DNA from: an uncultured Pseudophaeobacter sp.
GTDB lineage: Bacteria; Pseudomonadota; Alphaproteobacteria; Rhodobacterales; Rhodobacteraceae
Reading direction: 5' to 3'
Assembly (NCBI GenBank): GCA_905479575.1
Contig: CAJQNB010000029.1
Coordinates: forward strand, 18,523 to 82,522
Length of the DNA: 64,000 nucleotides
The notes below the pieces were generated by a model. It worked only from the letters and a program-made list of their open reading frames with translations, ran no database searches and was not told the origin of the DNA. The position numbers and the translations under genes were made by a program. Positions 25,983 through 33,103 of the stretch are shown here, in pieces. Within the stretch, counting starts at the first letter, position 1. Every line of letters begins with the position of its first letter.

Positions 25983-26576
25983 ATGGGTATTGAAGCAGGG
26001 TTTGAACATAAGTTTTCTCGCTTTGGGGAGATGCTGACGGTTCAGGATGACAGTGTGATCCAGGGCTATGCCAGCCTGTTTGGCGAGGCCGATCAGGGCG
26101 GAGACCGGGTCGCACCGGGGGCCTATGGGGCCTCGCTGCAGCGCCTCCATGCCTCAGGCTGTCGGGTAAAGATGTTGTGGCAGCACGATCCGGCCCAGCC
26201 GATTGGGGTCTGGGAAGAGCTGCGCGAAGACAATCGCGGGCTTTGGGTCAAGGGCCGCCTGCTGACGGAAATCGCTCGGGGGGCCGAAGCGGCAGCCCTG
26301 ATTGCCGCAGGCGCCATTGAGGGCTTGTCGATTGGCTACCGCACCAAGCGCGCGCGCAGGGGCGAGGACGGCGGGCGCGTGCTCACCGAGGTTGAGCTTT
26401 GGGAGGTCTCTTTGGTGACCTTTCCGATGCTGCCAACCGCGCGGGTGATGGGCCAAAAATCTGATGCCGAAGAGCGCAAGCTGCGGCAACTGGCGGCTGA
26501 TCTGCGCCGTGCCAGCCGCGACCTGAGCCGTATGACTCTTTCCCCAACCTTGAACAGAACAGGACAAAAACAATGA
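25983..26576 (+). CDS. GTA g4: prohead maturation protease
   Basis: This 197-residue HK97-type (family U35/S78) protease begins MGIEAGFEHKFSRFGEMLTV. The probable catalytic residues are His68 (LWQHDP) and Ser116 (EGLSIGY), with the ELWEVSLVTFPMLPTARV motif following. It trims the capsid protein's N-terminal delta domain during head assembly. It overlaps g5 by 4 bp (ATGA). Confidence 0.95.
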   Translation: MGIEAGFEHKFSRFGEMLTVQDDSVIQGYASLFGEADQGGDRVAPGAYGASLQRLHASGCRVKMLWQHDPAQPIGVWEELREDNRGLWVKGRLLTEIARGAEAAALIAAGAIEGLSIGYRTKRARRGEDGGRVLTEVELWEVSLVTFPMLPTARVMGQKSDAEERKLRQLAADLRRASRDLSRMTLSPTLNRTGQKQ

Positions 26577-27754
26577 CGAAGAGGGATACCCCGGACTTGG
26601 CCAACCAGGCAGTTCCTTTGACCCAGGAAGTCACCCAGGCGATGTCAGGGTTTCTGCGGGAGTTCAAAGGGTTTCAGGACGTTGTGAAAGTGAAATTCAA
26701 ACAGACGGAAGAGCGAATGACCATGCTGGATCGAAAGACAAACCGGGCTGTGCGCCCGCATCTTGCAGCCGCAAGCGCCGAGCAAGCCCCCCACCAGAAA
26801 GCCTTTTGCGGCTATCTCCGGACCGGCGACGATAGCGCGCTTCGCGGCCTGATGCCCGAAAGCAAGGCCCTGTCGACCACTGTCAACAGTGATGGCGGCT
26901 ACCTGGTGGATCCGCAGACCTCGGAGACGGTGAAATCTGTGCTGCAATCCACCGCGTCGATCCGGGCTGTGGCCACGGTGGTGAGCGTGGAGGCCACCTC
27001 GTTTGATGTGCTGATTGATCACAGCGACACCGGGGCGGGCTGGGCCACCGAGACCGATCCAACCGTGGAAAGCGGCACGCCGGTGATCGACCGGATCACC
27101 ATTGCCCTGCATGAGCTGAGCGCGCTGCCCAAGGCCTCGCAGCGGCTGTTGGATGATAGCGCCTTTGACATCGAAGGTTGGCTGGCCGGGCGGATCGCCG
27201 ACAAGTTTTCACGCGCCGAAGCCGCAGCCTTTCTGACCGGCGATGGTATCGACAAGCCAACAGGTATTCTGACCCATCCAACGGTGGAAAATGGCAGCTG
27301 GAGCTGGGGCAGCCTTGGCTATATCGCCTCTGGGGAAGATGGCGGCATTGGCGACGGTGACGCCATCATTGATCTGGTCTACGCCCTGGGGGCGCAGTAT
27401 CGCGCCAACGCCAGCTTTGTGATGAACTCCAAAACCGCGGGCCTGGTGCGCAAACTGAAAGACGCCGATGGCCGCTTCCTGTGGTCTGACGGTCTGGCCG
27501 CCGGTGAGCCCGCGCGCCTGCTGGGGTATCCGGTATTGATTGCCGAGGACATGCCAGATGCCAGCACGGACAGCCTGTCGCTGGCCTTTGGTGACTTTGC
27601 CGCCGGTTATACCATTGCGGAACGCCCCGATCTGCGGGTACTGCGCGACCCCTTTAGCGCCAAACCCCATGTGCTGTTTTACGCCACCAAACGGGTGGGC
27701 GGTGATGTCAGCGATTTTGCTGCAATCAAACTGCTGAAATTCGGCCTCAGCTAA
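26573..27754 (+). CDS. GTA g5: major capsid protein (HK97 fold)
   Basis: This 393-residue phage capsid begins with a charged helical scaffolding delta domain (about residues 1-100: MSGFLREFKGFQDVVKVKFK). The mature HK97 fold starts near KALSTTVNSDGGYLVDPQTS and continues with SIRAVATVVSVEATSFDVLI, TGDGIDKPTGILTHP, FVMNSKTAGLVRKLKDADGR and GYPVLIAEDMPD. The domain boundary is consistent with cleavage by g4. It is the most abundant particle protein; a hairpin 16 bp after its stop may protect its message. Confidence 0.96.
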   Translation: MTKRDTPDLANQAVPLTQEVTQAMSGFLREFKGFQDVVKVKFKQTEERMTMLDRKTNRAVRPHLAAASAEQAPHQKAFCGYLRTGDDSALRGLMPESKALSTTVNSDGGYLVDPQTSETVKSVLQSTASIRAVATVVSVEATSFDVLIDHSDTGAGWATETDPTVESGTPVIDRITIALHELSALPKASQRLLDDSAFDIEGWLAGRIADKFSRAEAAAFLTGDGIDKPTGILTHPTVENGSWSWGSLGYIASGEDGGIGDGDAIIDLVYALGAQYRANASFVMNSKTAGLVRKLKDADGRFLWSDGLAAGEPARLLGYPVLIAEDMPDASTDSLSLAFGDFAAGYTIAERPDLRVLRDPFSAKPHVLFYATKRVGGDVSDFAAIKLLKFGLS

Positions 27755-27770
27755 CTGCTTTGGCTGAATG

Positions 27771-27792
27771 GGGAACCGGCAGCCCGGTTCCC
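27771..27792 (+). other. Intercistronic hairpin after the GTA capsid gene
   Basis: A perfect 9-bp stem GGGAACCGG / CCGGTTCCC with a CAGC loop, 16 bp after the g5 stop. There is no adjacent T run, although TTTTCTGGTTTTCTG lies 14-30 bases on. It could be an mRNA 3'-end stabiliser or a leaky terminator that raises capsid expression over the tail genes. Confidence 0.55.
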
Positions 27793-27916
27793 TGGCGGGT
27801 ACGCATTTTCTGGTTTTCTGTCGTCTAGCTGCTCCCCCTCCGTCCGAGCGGCAGAGAGCCTTGCGTGCCCGCTGAACCAGATTGGGACATCTTGGGGACC
27901 TGAGCCCGCGGAGTTG

Positions 27917-28519
27917 ATGATGATGTTGAGCGAAGTGACACCGGTGCCGGATACGGCCCTGCCGCTGGAGGCCTTTAAGGCCCACCTGCGACTGGGCACC
28001 GGCTTTGGCGAAGATGACCTGCAGGACAGTGTATTGACCGGGTTTTTGCGGGCCTCTCTGGCGGCGATTGAAAACCGGACCGGCAAGGCGCTTTTGCAGC
28101 GCGGTTTCCTTTGGGTGATTACCGGTTGGCGGCGGCAGGATTGGGCTGCGCTGCCGCTGGCCCCGGTTGTGGCTCTGACCTCGGCAACCCTGTTTGATGC
28201 TGAGGGCGATCCCTCAACCCTGGCCACAGAGACCTTCTGGGTCGAACCCGACAGCCAGCAGCCCCGCCTGCACCCCCGCGCAGGATCGCTGCCCCGTCTG
28301 GAAAGTGGCGCCCGGCTTGAGATCACGCTGAGCGCAGGAATGGGCGCCAGCTGGCAGGACCTGCCCCATGATTTGGCCCAGGCAGTTTTGATGCTGGCGG
28401 CGCATTATTACGAATACCGCGATGACACTGCTCTCCATGGCGGTTGCATGCCCTTTGGCGTTGTCAGCCTGATAGATCGTTACCGCCAATTGCGGATCTC
28501 CGCAGGGAGGGCATCATGA
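27917..28519 (+). CDS. GTA g6: head-tail connector (adaptor)
   Basis: This 200-residue protein begins MMMLSEVTPVPDTALPLEAF. The DLQDSVLTGFLRASLAAIEN and LPHDLAQAVLMLAAHYYEYR segments match HK97 gp6-like connectors (phage_gp6 / TIGR02215 type) that sit under the portal. There are three consecutive ATG codons (27917, 27920, 27923); the ribosome site GCGGAG favours one of the latter two. The 3' end overlaps g7 by 4 bp. Confidence 0.88.
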   Translation: MMMLSEVTPVPDTALPLEAFKAHLRLGTGFGEDDLQDSVLTGFLRASLAAIENRTGKALLQRGFLWVITGWRRQDWAALPLAPVVALTSATLFDAEGDPSTLATETFWVEPDSQQPRLHPRAGSLPRLESGARLEITLSAGMGASWQDLPHDLAQAVLMLAAHYYEYRDDTALHGGCMPFGVVSLIDRYRQLRISAGRAS

Positions 28520-28863
28520 CCCAGAGCCGCGCACCGCAGCTGCGCCGACGGCTGGTATTAGAAGACCCACAGCGGCTCAGCGATGGGGCCGGGGGCTATA
28601 GCGAAAGCTGGGCGCCGCTGGGTGTGGTCTGGGCCGGGCTGAGCGCTCAAACAGGGCGTACCGCCGGGCAAGAGGGCGGCAGCCTGTCGCTGCAGCGCTA
28701 CAAGATCACCCTGCGCGCCACACCTCAGGGCAGCCTGTCGCGTCCGCGCCCTGGGCAGCGGTTTCGCCAGGGCCAGCGCCTGTTCCGTATCGAGGCGGTC
28801 AGCGAGGCAGACCCGGGCGGGCGTTACTTGGAGTGTCAGTGTATCGAGGAGGTGGCGCCATGA
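28516..28863 (+). CDS. GTA g7: head-tail joining protein (stopper type)
   Basis: This 115-residue protein begins MTQSRAPQLRRRLVLEDPQR. The GGYSESWAPLGVVWAGLSAQ segment and PRPGQRFRQGQRLFRIEAVS are the beta-barrel pattern of SPP1 gp16-like head-closure proteins. It is coupled to g6 and g8 by 4-bp overlaps. Confidence 0.87.
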   Translation: MTQSRAPQLRRRLVLEDPQRLSDGAGGYSESWAPLGVVWAGLSAQTGRTAGQEGGSLSLQRYKITLRATPQGSLSRPRPGQRFRQGQRLFRIEAVSEADPGGRYLECQCIEEVAP

Positions 28864-29267
28864 CCTATGCGCTGGCCAGTGCTTTGCAGCAGTCGGTGTT
28901 TAAGCACCTGACGGCAGATGCCGGGGTGACGGCGGCCCTGGGCTCTGATCTGTTTGACGCCATGCCAACGGGCAGCCTGCCGCAGATCTACGCGGTTCTG
29001 GGCTCTGAAGAGGTGCTGGACCGATCAGACGCCAGCGGTCCGGGCGCCCGGCATCGTTTTACCATCAGTGTTTTCACCAGCAGCGCGGGCTTTATCGTTG
29101 CCAAAGAGGCCGCCGCCGCAATCTGTGATGCGCTGGTCGATGCGCCGCTAACCCTCAGCCGGGGGCGTCTGGTGGGGATCTGGTTCGAACGCGCCAGCGC
29201 CCAGCGCCTGAAAGACGGCGGTCGCAGCATTACCCTGCTTTTTGCCGCGCGGGTGGAAGATGACTGA
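28860..29267 (+). CDS. GTA g8: DUF3168-type tail terminator
   Basis: This 135-residue protein begins MTYALASALQQSVFKHLTAD. LGSEEVLDRSDASGPGARHR and the ending ITLLFAARVEDD fit the DUF3168 family, which caps the tail tube and joins it to the head. ATG 28860 overlaps the g7 stop by 4 bp. A 72-bp gap with a strong ribosome site follows before g9. Confidence 0.87.
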   Translation: MTYALASALQQSVFKHLTADAGVTAALGSDLFDAMPTGSLPQIYAVLGSEEVLDRSDASGPGARHRFTISVFTSSAGFIVAKEAAAAICDALVDAPLTLSRGRLVGIWFERASAQRLKDGGRSITLLFAARVEDD

Positions 29268-29339
29268 GGTCTAAGCTTCAGTTTTTGCATACAAACACCA
29301 ATCCATACACACTTACTCAGTTAGAAAGGGGGCGCTGTC

Positions 29340-29753
29340 ATGGCTACCCAAAATGGCAAGGATCTGTTGATCAAGGTGGATATGACCGGTGATGGTCAGT
29401 TTGAAACACTGGCGGGGCTGCGGGCCACGCGGATCAGCTTTAATGCTGAAACTGTCGATGTCACCAGTCTCGAAAGCCAGGGTGGCTGGCGCGAGCTGCT
29501 GGCGGGGGCTGGGGTGCGCTCTGCCTCAATCTCGGGGTCGGGGGTGTTTCGCGATGAAACGACGGATGAGCGGGCACGCCAGCTGTTCTTTGACGGGGTG
29601 ACGCCGGATTGCCAAGTGGTGGTGCCGGACTTTGGCACCGTTGAGGGGCCGTTTCAGGTGACGGCACTGGACTATGTGGGCAGCCATAATGGCGAAGCCA
29701 CCTATGAGCTCTCCCTGGCCAGCGCTGGCGCGCTCAGCTTTACGGCGGCGTGA
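29340..29753 (+). CDS. GTA g9: major tail tube protein
   Basis: This 137-residue protein begins MATQNGKDLLIKVDMTGDGQ. RATRISFNAETVDVTSLESQ-GGWRELL and a C-terminal Ig-like beta pattern (YELSLASAGALSFTAA) are the signature of TIGR02126/TP901-1-type major tail proteins. Hexamers of it build the tail tube. The ribosome site AGAAAGGGGG is the strongest in the cluster, in keeping with high copy number. Confidence 0.93.
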   Translation: MATQNGKDLLIKVDMTGDGQFETLAGLRATRISFNAETVDVTSLESQGGWRELLAGAGVRSASISGSGVFRDETTDERARQLFFDGVTPDCQVVVPDFGTVEGPFQVTALDYVGSHNGEATYELSLASAGALSFTAA

Positions 29754-29756
29754 GCC

Positions 29757-30110
29757 ATGCAACAACAGCCTGAAAATCCCTGGCGCGGTGAGGTGACGCT
29801 GGTCATCAATGACAGCCCCCATGTGCTGCGTCTCACCCTCGGCGCATTGGCGCGGCTGGAGCAGCAGCTGCAGGAGGGATCGCTTGTGGCGCTGGTACAG
29901 CGCTTTGAAACGGGACGATTTTCGGCAGCTGATATTCTGGCGCTGCTGACGGCCGGTCTGGAGGGCGGCGGCCATGATCTGGACAGTTTGGATTTGGCCG
30001 GGGCCGAGATCGCCGGCGGCGCTGTAGAAGCGGCAAGGGTGGCGGCGCAACTTTTGGCCCGCAGCTTTTCACTCCCGACGGAGGCACAGGGCCAGGAGGC
30101 CGCGTTATGA
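29757..30110 (+). CDS. GTA g10: tail assembly chaperone-like protein
   Basis: This 117-residue helical protein begins MQQQPENPWRGEVTLVINDS. It matches the GTA gp10 family (LRLTLGALARLEQQLQEGSL, FSAADILALLTAGLEGGG). By position, between the tail tube and the tape measure, it corresponds to phage tail assembly chaperones (G/T proteins). It overlaps the next gene by 4 bp. Confidence 0.85.
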   Translation: MQQQPENPWRGEVTLVINDSPHVLRLTLGALARLEQQLQEGSLVALVQRFETGRFSAADILALLTAGLEGGGHDLDSLDLAGAEIAGGAVEAARVAAQLLARSFSLPTEAQGQEAAL

Positions 30111-30340
30111 CCGGTTTGGATGGGCCGGGGTTGGATTGGCCTGGCCTGATGCGGGCTGGTCTGGGCGGGCTGCGGCTGCGGCCGGCAGAGTTCTGGGAAC
30201 TCACCCCGCTGGAATTGCAGCTGTTGCTGGGCCCTGCGGTGCAGGCCCCAAGCCTGACCCGAAGTGGGCTGCAGGCGCTGATGCAGCGTTTTCCTGATCA
30301 GCCGGACCTTCCTCCCCAGCAGAGTGAACACTCTGAGTAA
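30107..30340 (+). CDS. GTA g10.1: small tail assembly protein
   Basis: This 77-residue protein begins MTGLDGPGLDWPGLMRAGLG. Its core GLRLRPAEFWELTPLELQLL is characteristic of the small GTA/phage tail chaperone family (rcc01693 type). Together with g10 it makes a split G/T-like pair encoded by overlapping but separate genes, with no frameshift needed. It probably coats the tape measure during tail assembly. Confidence 0.85.
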   Translation: MTGLDGPGLDWPGLMRAGLGGLRLRPAEFWELTPLELQLLLGPAVQAPSLTRSGLQALMQRFPDQPDLPPQQSEHSE

Positions 30341-30403
30341 GTTTCAATTTCCCCGCTTTGGCGTCGTGAGACGCTGACGGCGGATAGTACAAAGGATCGC
30401 ACC

Positions 30404-31060
30404 ATGGCTGACAGTCGTGACATTGCCGCGTTGGACCTCCAAAGCGGAGCACTTGGCGATACGCTGGGCGATGCTGCCGGGATGGCCGCCAGCTTTGAAG
30501 CAGAGCTGCGCCGGGTGCGTGATGCTTTTGAAGCCACTGGAAAGGATGTCGAAACCCTGGAACGCGGGTTGTCGCGCGGGCTGCGGCGGTCCTTTGAACA
30601 GGTGGTTTTTGATGGAGACAGCCTGTCCTCGGCCCTGGATGGTCTGGCGCGCACGCTGGTCAAAACCACCTATAATGCCGCCCTGCGGCCGATCACCGAT
30701 CACGTTGGCGGGCTGATTTCCACCGGGGTTGGCGATCTCATTGGCGGGCTCTTGCCCTTTGCCGATGGCGCGGCATTTTCACAGGGCCGGGTGGTGCCCT
30801 TTGCGCGCGGCGGCATCGTCAGCGCTCCCACCAGTTTTCCCATGCGCGGCGGCACCGGGCTGATGGGAGAGGCCGGCCCCGAAGCCATCCTGCCGCTGAG
30901 CCGCGGCACCGATGGCAGCCTCGGCGTGCGCTCACAGGGCGGCGGCACCACCGTGGTGATGAATGTCAGCACCCCCGATGTGCAGGGCTTTGCGCGCAGT
31001 CGCGGCCAGATCGCCGCCCAGCTGTCGCGCGCTCTGAGCCGTGGCAATCGCAACCGTTAG
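30404..31060 (+). CDS. GTA g11: tape measure protein
   Basis: This 218-residue protein begins MADSRDIAALDLQSGALGDT. It has a helical N-terminal half and a Gly-rich region with FARGGIVSAPTSFPMRGGTG and LMGEAGPEAILPLSRG, motifs typical of phage tape measures. It is very short for a tape measure, as in other RcGTA-type clusters, where the tail is short. It sets tail length and takes part in DNA entry. Confidence 0.92.
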   Translation: MADSRDIAALDLQSGALGDTLGDAAGMAASFEAELRRVRDAFEATGKDVETLERGLSRGLRRSFEQVVFDGDSLSSALDGLARTLVKTTYNAALRPITDHVGGLISTGVGDLIGGLLPFADGAAFSQGRVVPFARGGIVSAPTSFPMRGGTGLMGEAGPEAILPLSRGTDGSLGVRSQGGGTTVVMNVSTPDVQGFARSRGQIAAQLSRALSRGNRNR

Positions 31061-31071
31061 GAGGGCACCCC

Positions 31072-31704
31072 ATGAGTTTTCACGAAATCAGATTTCCCGC
31101 CTCATTGAGCTTTGGCTCGGTTGGTGGGCCGGAGCGGCGCAGTGATGTGGTGACGCTGGCCAATGGGTTTGAGGAGCGCAACACCCCCTGGGCCCATTCC
31201 CGACGGCGCTATGATGCCGGGCTGGGGCTGCGCTCACTGGATGATATCGAAGCGCTGATTGCATTTTTTGAAGCCCGCCAGGGGGAGATTTACGGCTTTC
31301 GCTGGAAAGACTGGTCCGATTACAAATCGGCCCGTGCCTCGGCGGAGGTGGATTTTCGCGATCAGGTTATTGGGCTCGGGGATGGCGCCCGCAGCGATTT
31401 TCAATTGATCAAGAATTACCGCTCTGGCGACAGCATCTACCAGCGCCCCATCGCCAAACCTGTTGCGGGCACCGTGCGCCTGGGGCTGGGGCAGGAAGAG
31501 CTGAAGGAAGACGTTGATTTCACGCTGGATTCCACCACCGGCCTGATCCGTCTGAGCTATCCCCCGGAACAGGGGGTTGAAATCGTTGCGGGCTGTGAAT
31601 TTGACGTGCCGGTGCGTTTTGACACCGATAGGATCCTGACCAGTGTTGCCTCCTTTCAGGCGGGGGATGTGCCCAATGTGCCAGTGGTGGAGGTGCGGGT
31701 CTGA
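31072..31704 (+). CDS. GTA g12: DUF2460 distal tail protein
   Basis: This 210-residue protein begins MSFHEIRFPASLSFGSVGGP. The phrases RRSDVVTLANGFEERNTPWA, RRRYDAGLGLRSLDDIEALI and GEIYGFRWKDWSDYKS identify the TIGR02217/DUF2460 family, the distal tail ring at the tail-baseplate junction. The stop overlaps the g13 start by one base. Confidence 0.94.
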   Translation: MSFHEIRFPASLSFGSVGGPERRSDVVTLANGFEERNTPWAHSRRRYDAGLGLRSLDDIEALIAFFEARQGEIYGFRWKDWSDYKSARASAEVDFRDQVIGLGDGARSDFQLIKNYRSGDSIYQRPIAKPVAGTVRLGLGQEELKEDVDFTLDSTTGLIRLSYPPEQGVEIVAGCEFDVPVRFDTDRILTSVASFQAGDVPNVPVVEVRV

Positions 31705-32591
31705 TGGCGACAGCAGCGGAAGGTGTATGGGCCCATGCCCAGAGCGGCATCACCACTCTGGCACGGTGCTGGGGGCTGACCCGCAAGGACGGAACCCGGT
31801 TTGGTTTTACCGATCACGACCTGGATCTGGCGTTTGAGGATTGGCATTTCACCGCTGGAACCGGGCTCAGTGCGCGCGCTTTGGTGCAGAGCACCGGCCT
31901 GTCGATTGACAATTCCTCCGCCCAGGGGGCGCTGAGTGACGTGGCTCTGCGGGAAGCCGATATTATGGCTGGGCGCTTTGACGGAGCCGACCTGAAGTGT
32001 TGGCTGGTCAACTGGCAAAACACCGCAGATCACTGGCTGCAATTTAGCGGCTCCATCGGCGAGCTGCACCGGGCGGGCGGCGCTTTTGAGGCGGAACTGC
32101 GCGGCCTCACCGAGGCGCTGAACCAGCCATTGGGGCGGATCTTTCAGCACCCCTGCACGGCGGTTTTGGGCGATAGTCACTGCCGCTTTAATCTCGCGAC
32201 ACCGGGCTATGCCTATGAGGGCCAGGTTGAGACGCTAAACGAAGACGGCAGTTTTGAATGGCTTGGCCTGGATGGCTTTGAGCCAGGCTGGTTTGCAGGT
32301 GGGCGCTTGACGGTGCTCAGCGGCGCAGCCACGGGGCTTTGGGGTAGTATCAAACGGGATCAACAGCTGGAAGGCATGCGGCGGATTACACTTTGGGAGG
32401 TCCTGCGCGGCGGGCTGCGGGCTGGGGATCAGCTGCGGCTGGTGCCGGGATGTGACAAATCCATGCAGAGCTGTCGTTTGAAGTTCAACAATCTGATCAA
32501 CTATCAGGGCTTCCCGGATATCCCCGGCGAAGACTGGGTGATGGCGGTGCCAAAATCCACAGGTAGAACAACCGGGGGCAGCCGCAGATGA
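31704..32591 (+). CDS. GTA g13: DUF2163 baseplate hub protein
   Basis: This 295-residue protein begins MATAAEGVWAHAQSGITTLA. The sequence TRKDGTRFGFTDHDLDLAFE and a C-terminal Cys-rich segment (LVPGCDKSMQSCRLKFNNLI-NYQGFPDIPG) identify the TIGR02218/DUF2163 family. In RcGTA this protein forms the hub and carries an iron-sulfur-type Cys cluster; Cys at GCDKSMQSC and an earlier CTAVLGDSHC are present. It overlaps g14 by 4 bp. Confidence 0.93.
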   Translation: MATAAEGVWAHAQSGITTLARCWGLTRKDGTRFGFTDHDLDLAFEDWHFTAGTGLSARALVQSTGLSIDNSSAQGALSDVALREADIMAGRFDGADLKCWLVNWQNTADHWLQFSGSIGELHRAGGAFEAELRGLTEALNQPLGRIFQHPCTAVLGDSHCRFNLATPGYAYEGQVETLNEDGSFEWLGLDGFEPGWFAGGRLTVLSGAATGLWGSIKRDQQLEGMRRITLWEVLRGGLRAGDQLRLVPGCDKSMQSCRLKFNNLINYQGFPDIPGEDWVMAVPKSTGRTTGGSRR

Positions 32592-33103
32592 CGGGACAAG
32601 GAAGCTCTGATGCAGGGGATAACCTGCAAGCAGTGGCAGAGGCCCGGCGCTGGATGGGAACGCCCTATTTGCACCAGGCCAGCTGCCGTGGGTCCGGCTG
32701 CGACTGTCTGGGGTTGATCCGGGGGATTTGGCGCGGACTTTTTGCCGCCGAGCCGGAAACACCGCCGCCCTATTCGATGGATTGGTCGGAACCGCAGGGC
32801 GAGGAGCGGCTGTGGCAAGCGGCGCTGGCCCATCTTGTGGCAAAACCTCTGGCGCAGGCGGCGCTGGGGGATGTGCTGCTGTTTCGCATGCGGGCAGGGG
32901 CGGTGGCAAAACATCTCGGCGTACAGTCCCGGCTGAACCCGCCGGGTCTGGCCCGCGCCAATACTGGCTCTCCTTCTGGCGCCAGTTTTGGGCCGGGGTT
33001 TATTCACGCCTATTACGGTCACGGGGTGGTGGAAAGTGCCCTGACGGCCCCCTGGCAGCGCCGCTTGGTGGCGCGGTTTTGCTTTCCTGAGGAGCACATC
33101 TGA
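32588..33103 (+). CDS. GTA g14: NlpC/P60 cell-wall peptidase
   Basis: This 171-residue protein begins MTGQGSSDAGDNLQAVAEAR. It is an NlpC/P60-type cysteine peptidase with nucleophile Cys40 (GCDCLGLIRG) and probable catalytic His109 (AVAKHLGV). It belongs to the TIGR02219 phage cell-wall peptidase family. In the GTA baseplate it opens the recipient's peptidoglycan. The stop overlaps the g15 start by one base. Confidence 0.94.
   Translation: MTGQGSSDAGDNLQAVAEARRWMGTPYLHQASCRGSGCDCLGLIRGIWRGLFAAEPETPPPYSMDWSEPQGEERLWQAALAHLVAKPLAQAALGDVLLFRMRAGAVAKHLGVQSRLNPPGLARANTGSPSGASFGPGFIHAYYGHGVVESALTAPWQRRLVARFCFPEEHI

Noticed and set aside
30404..31060. Tape measure gene considered truncated because it encodes only 218 residues
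   Set aside because: RcGTA-type tape measures are short in general, and start, stop and family motifs are intact.
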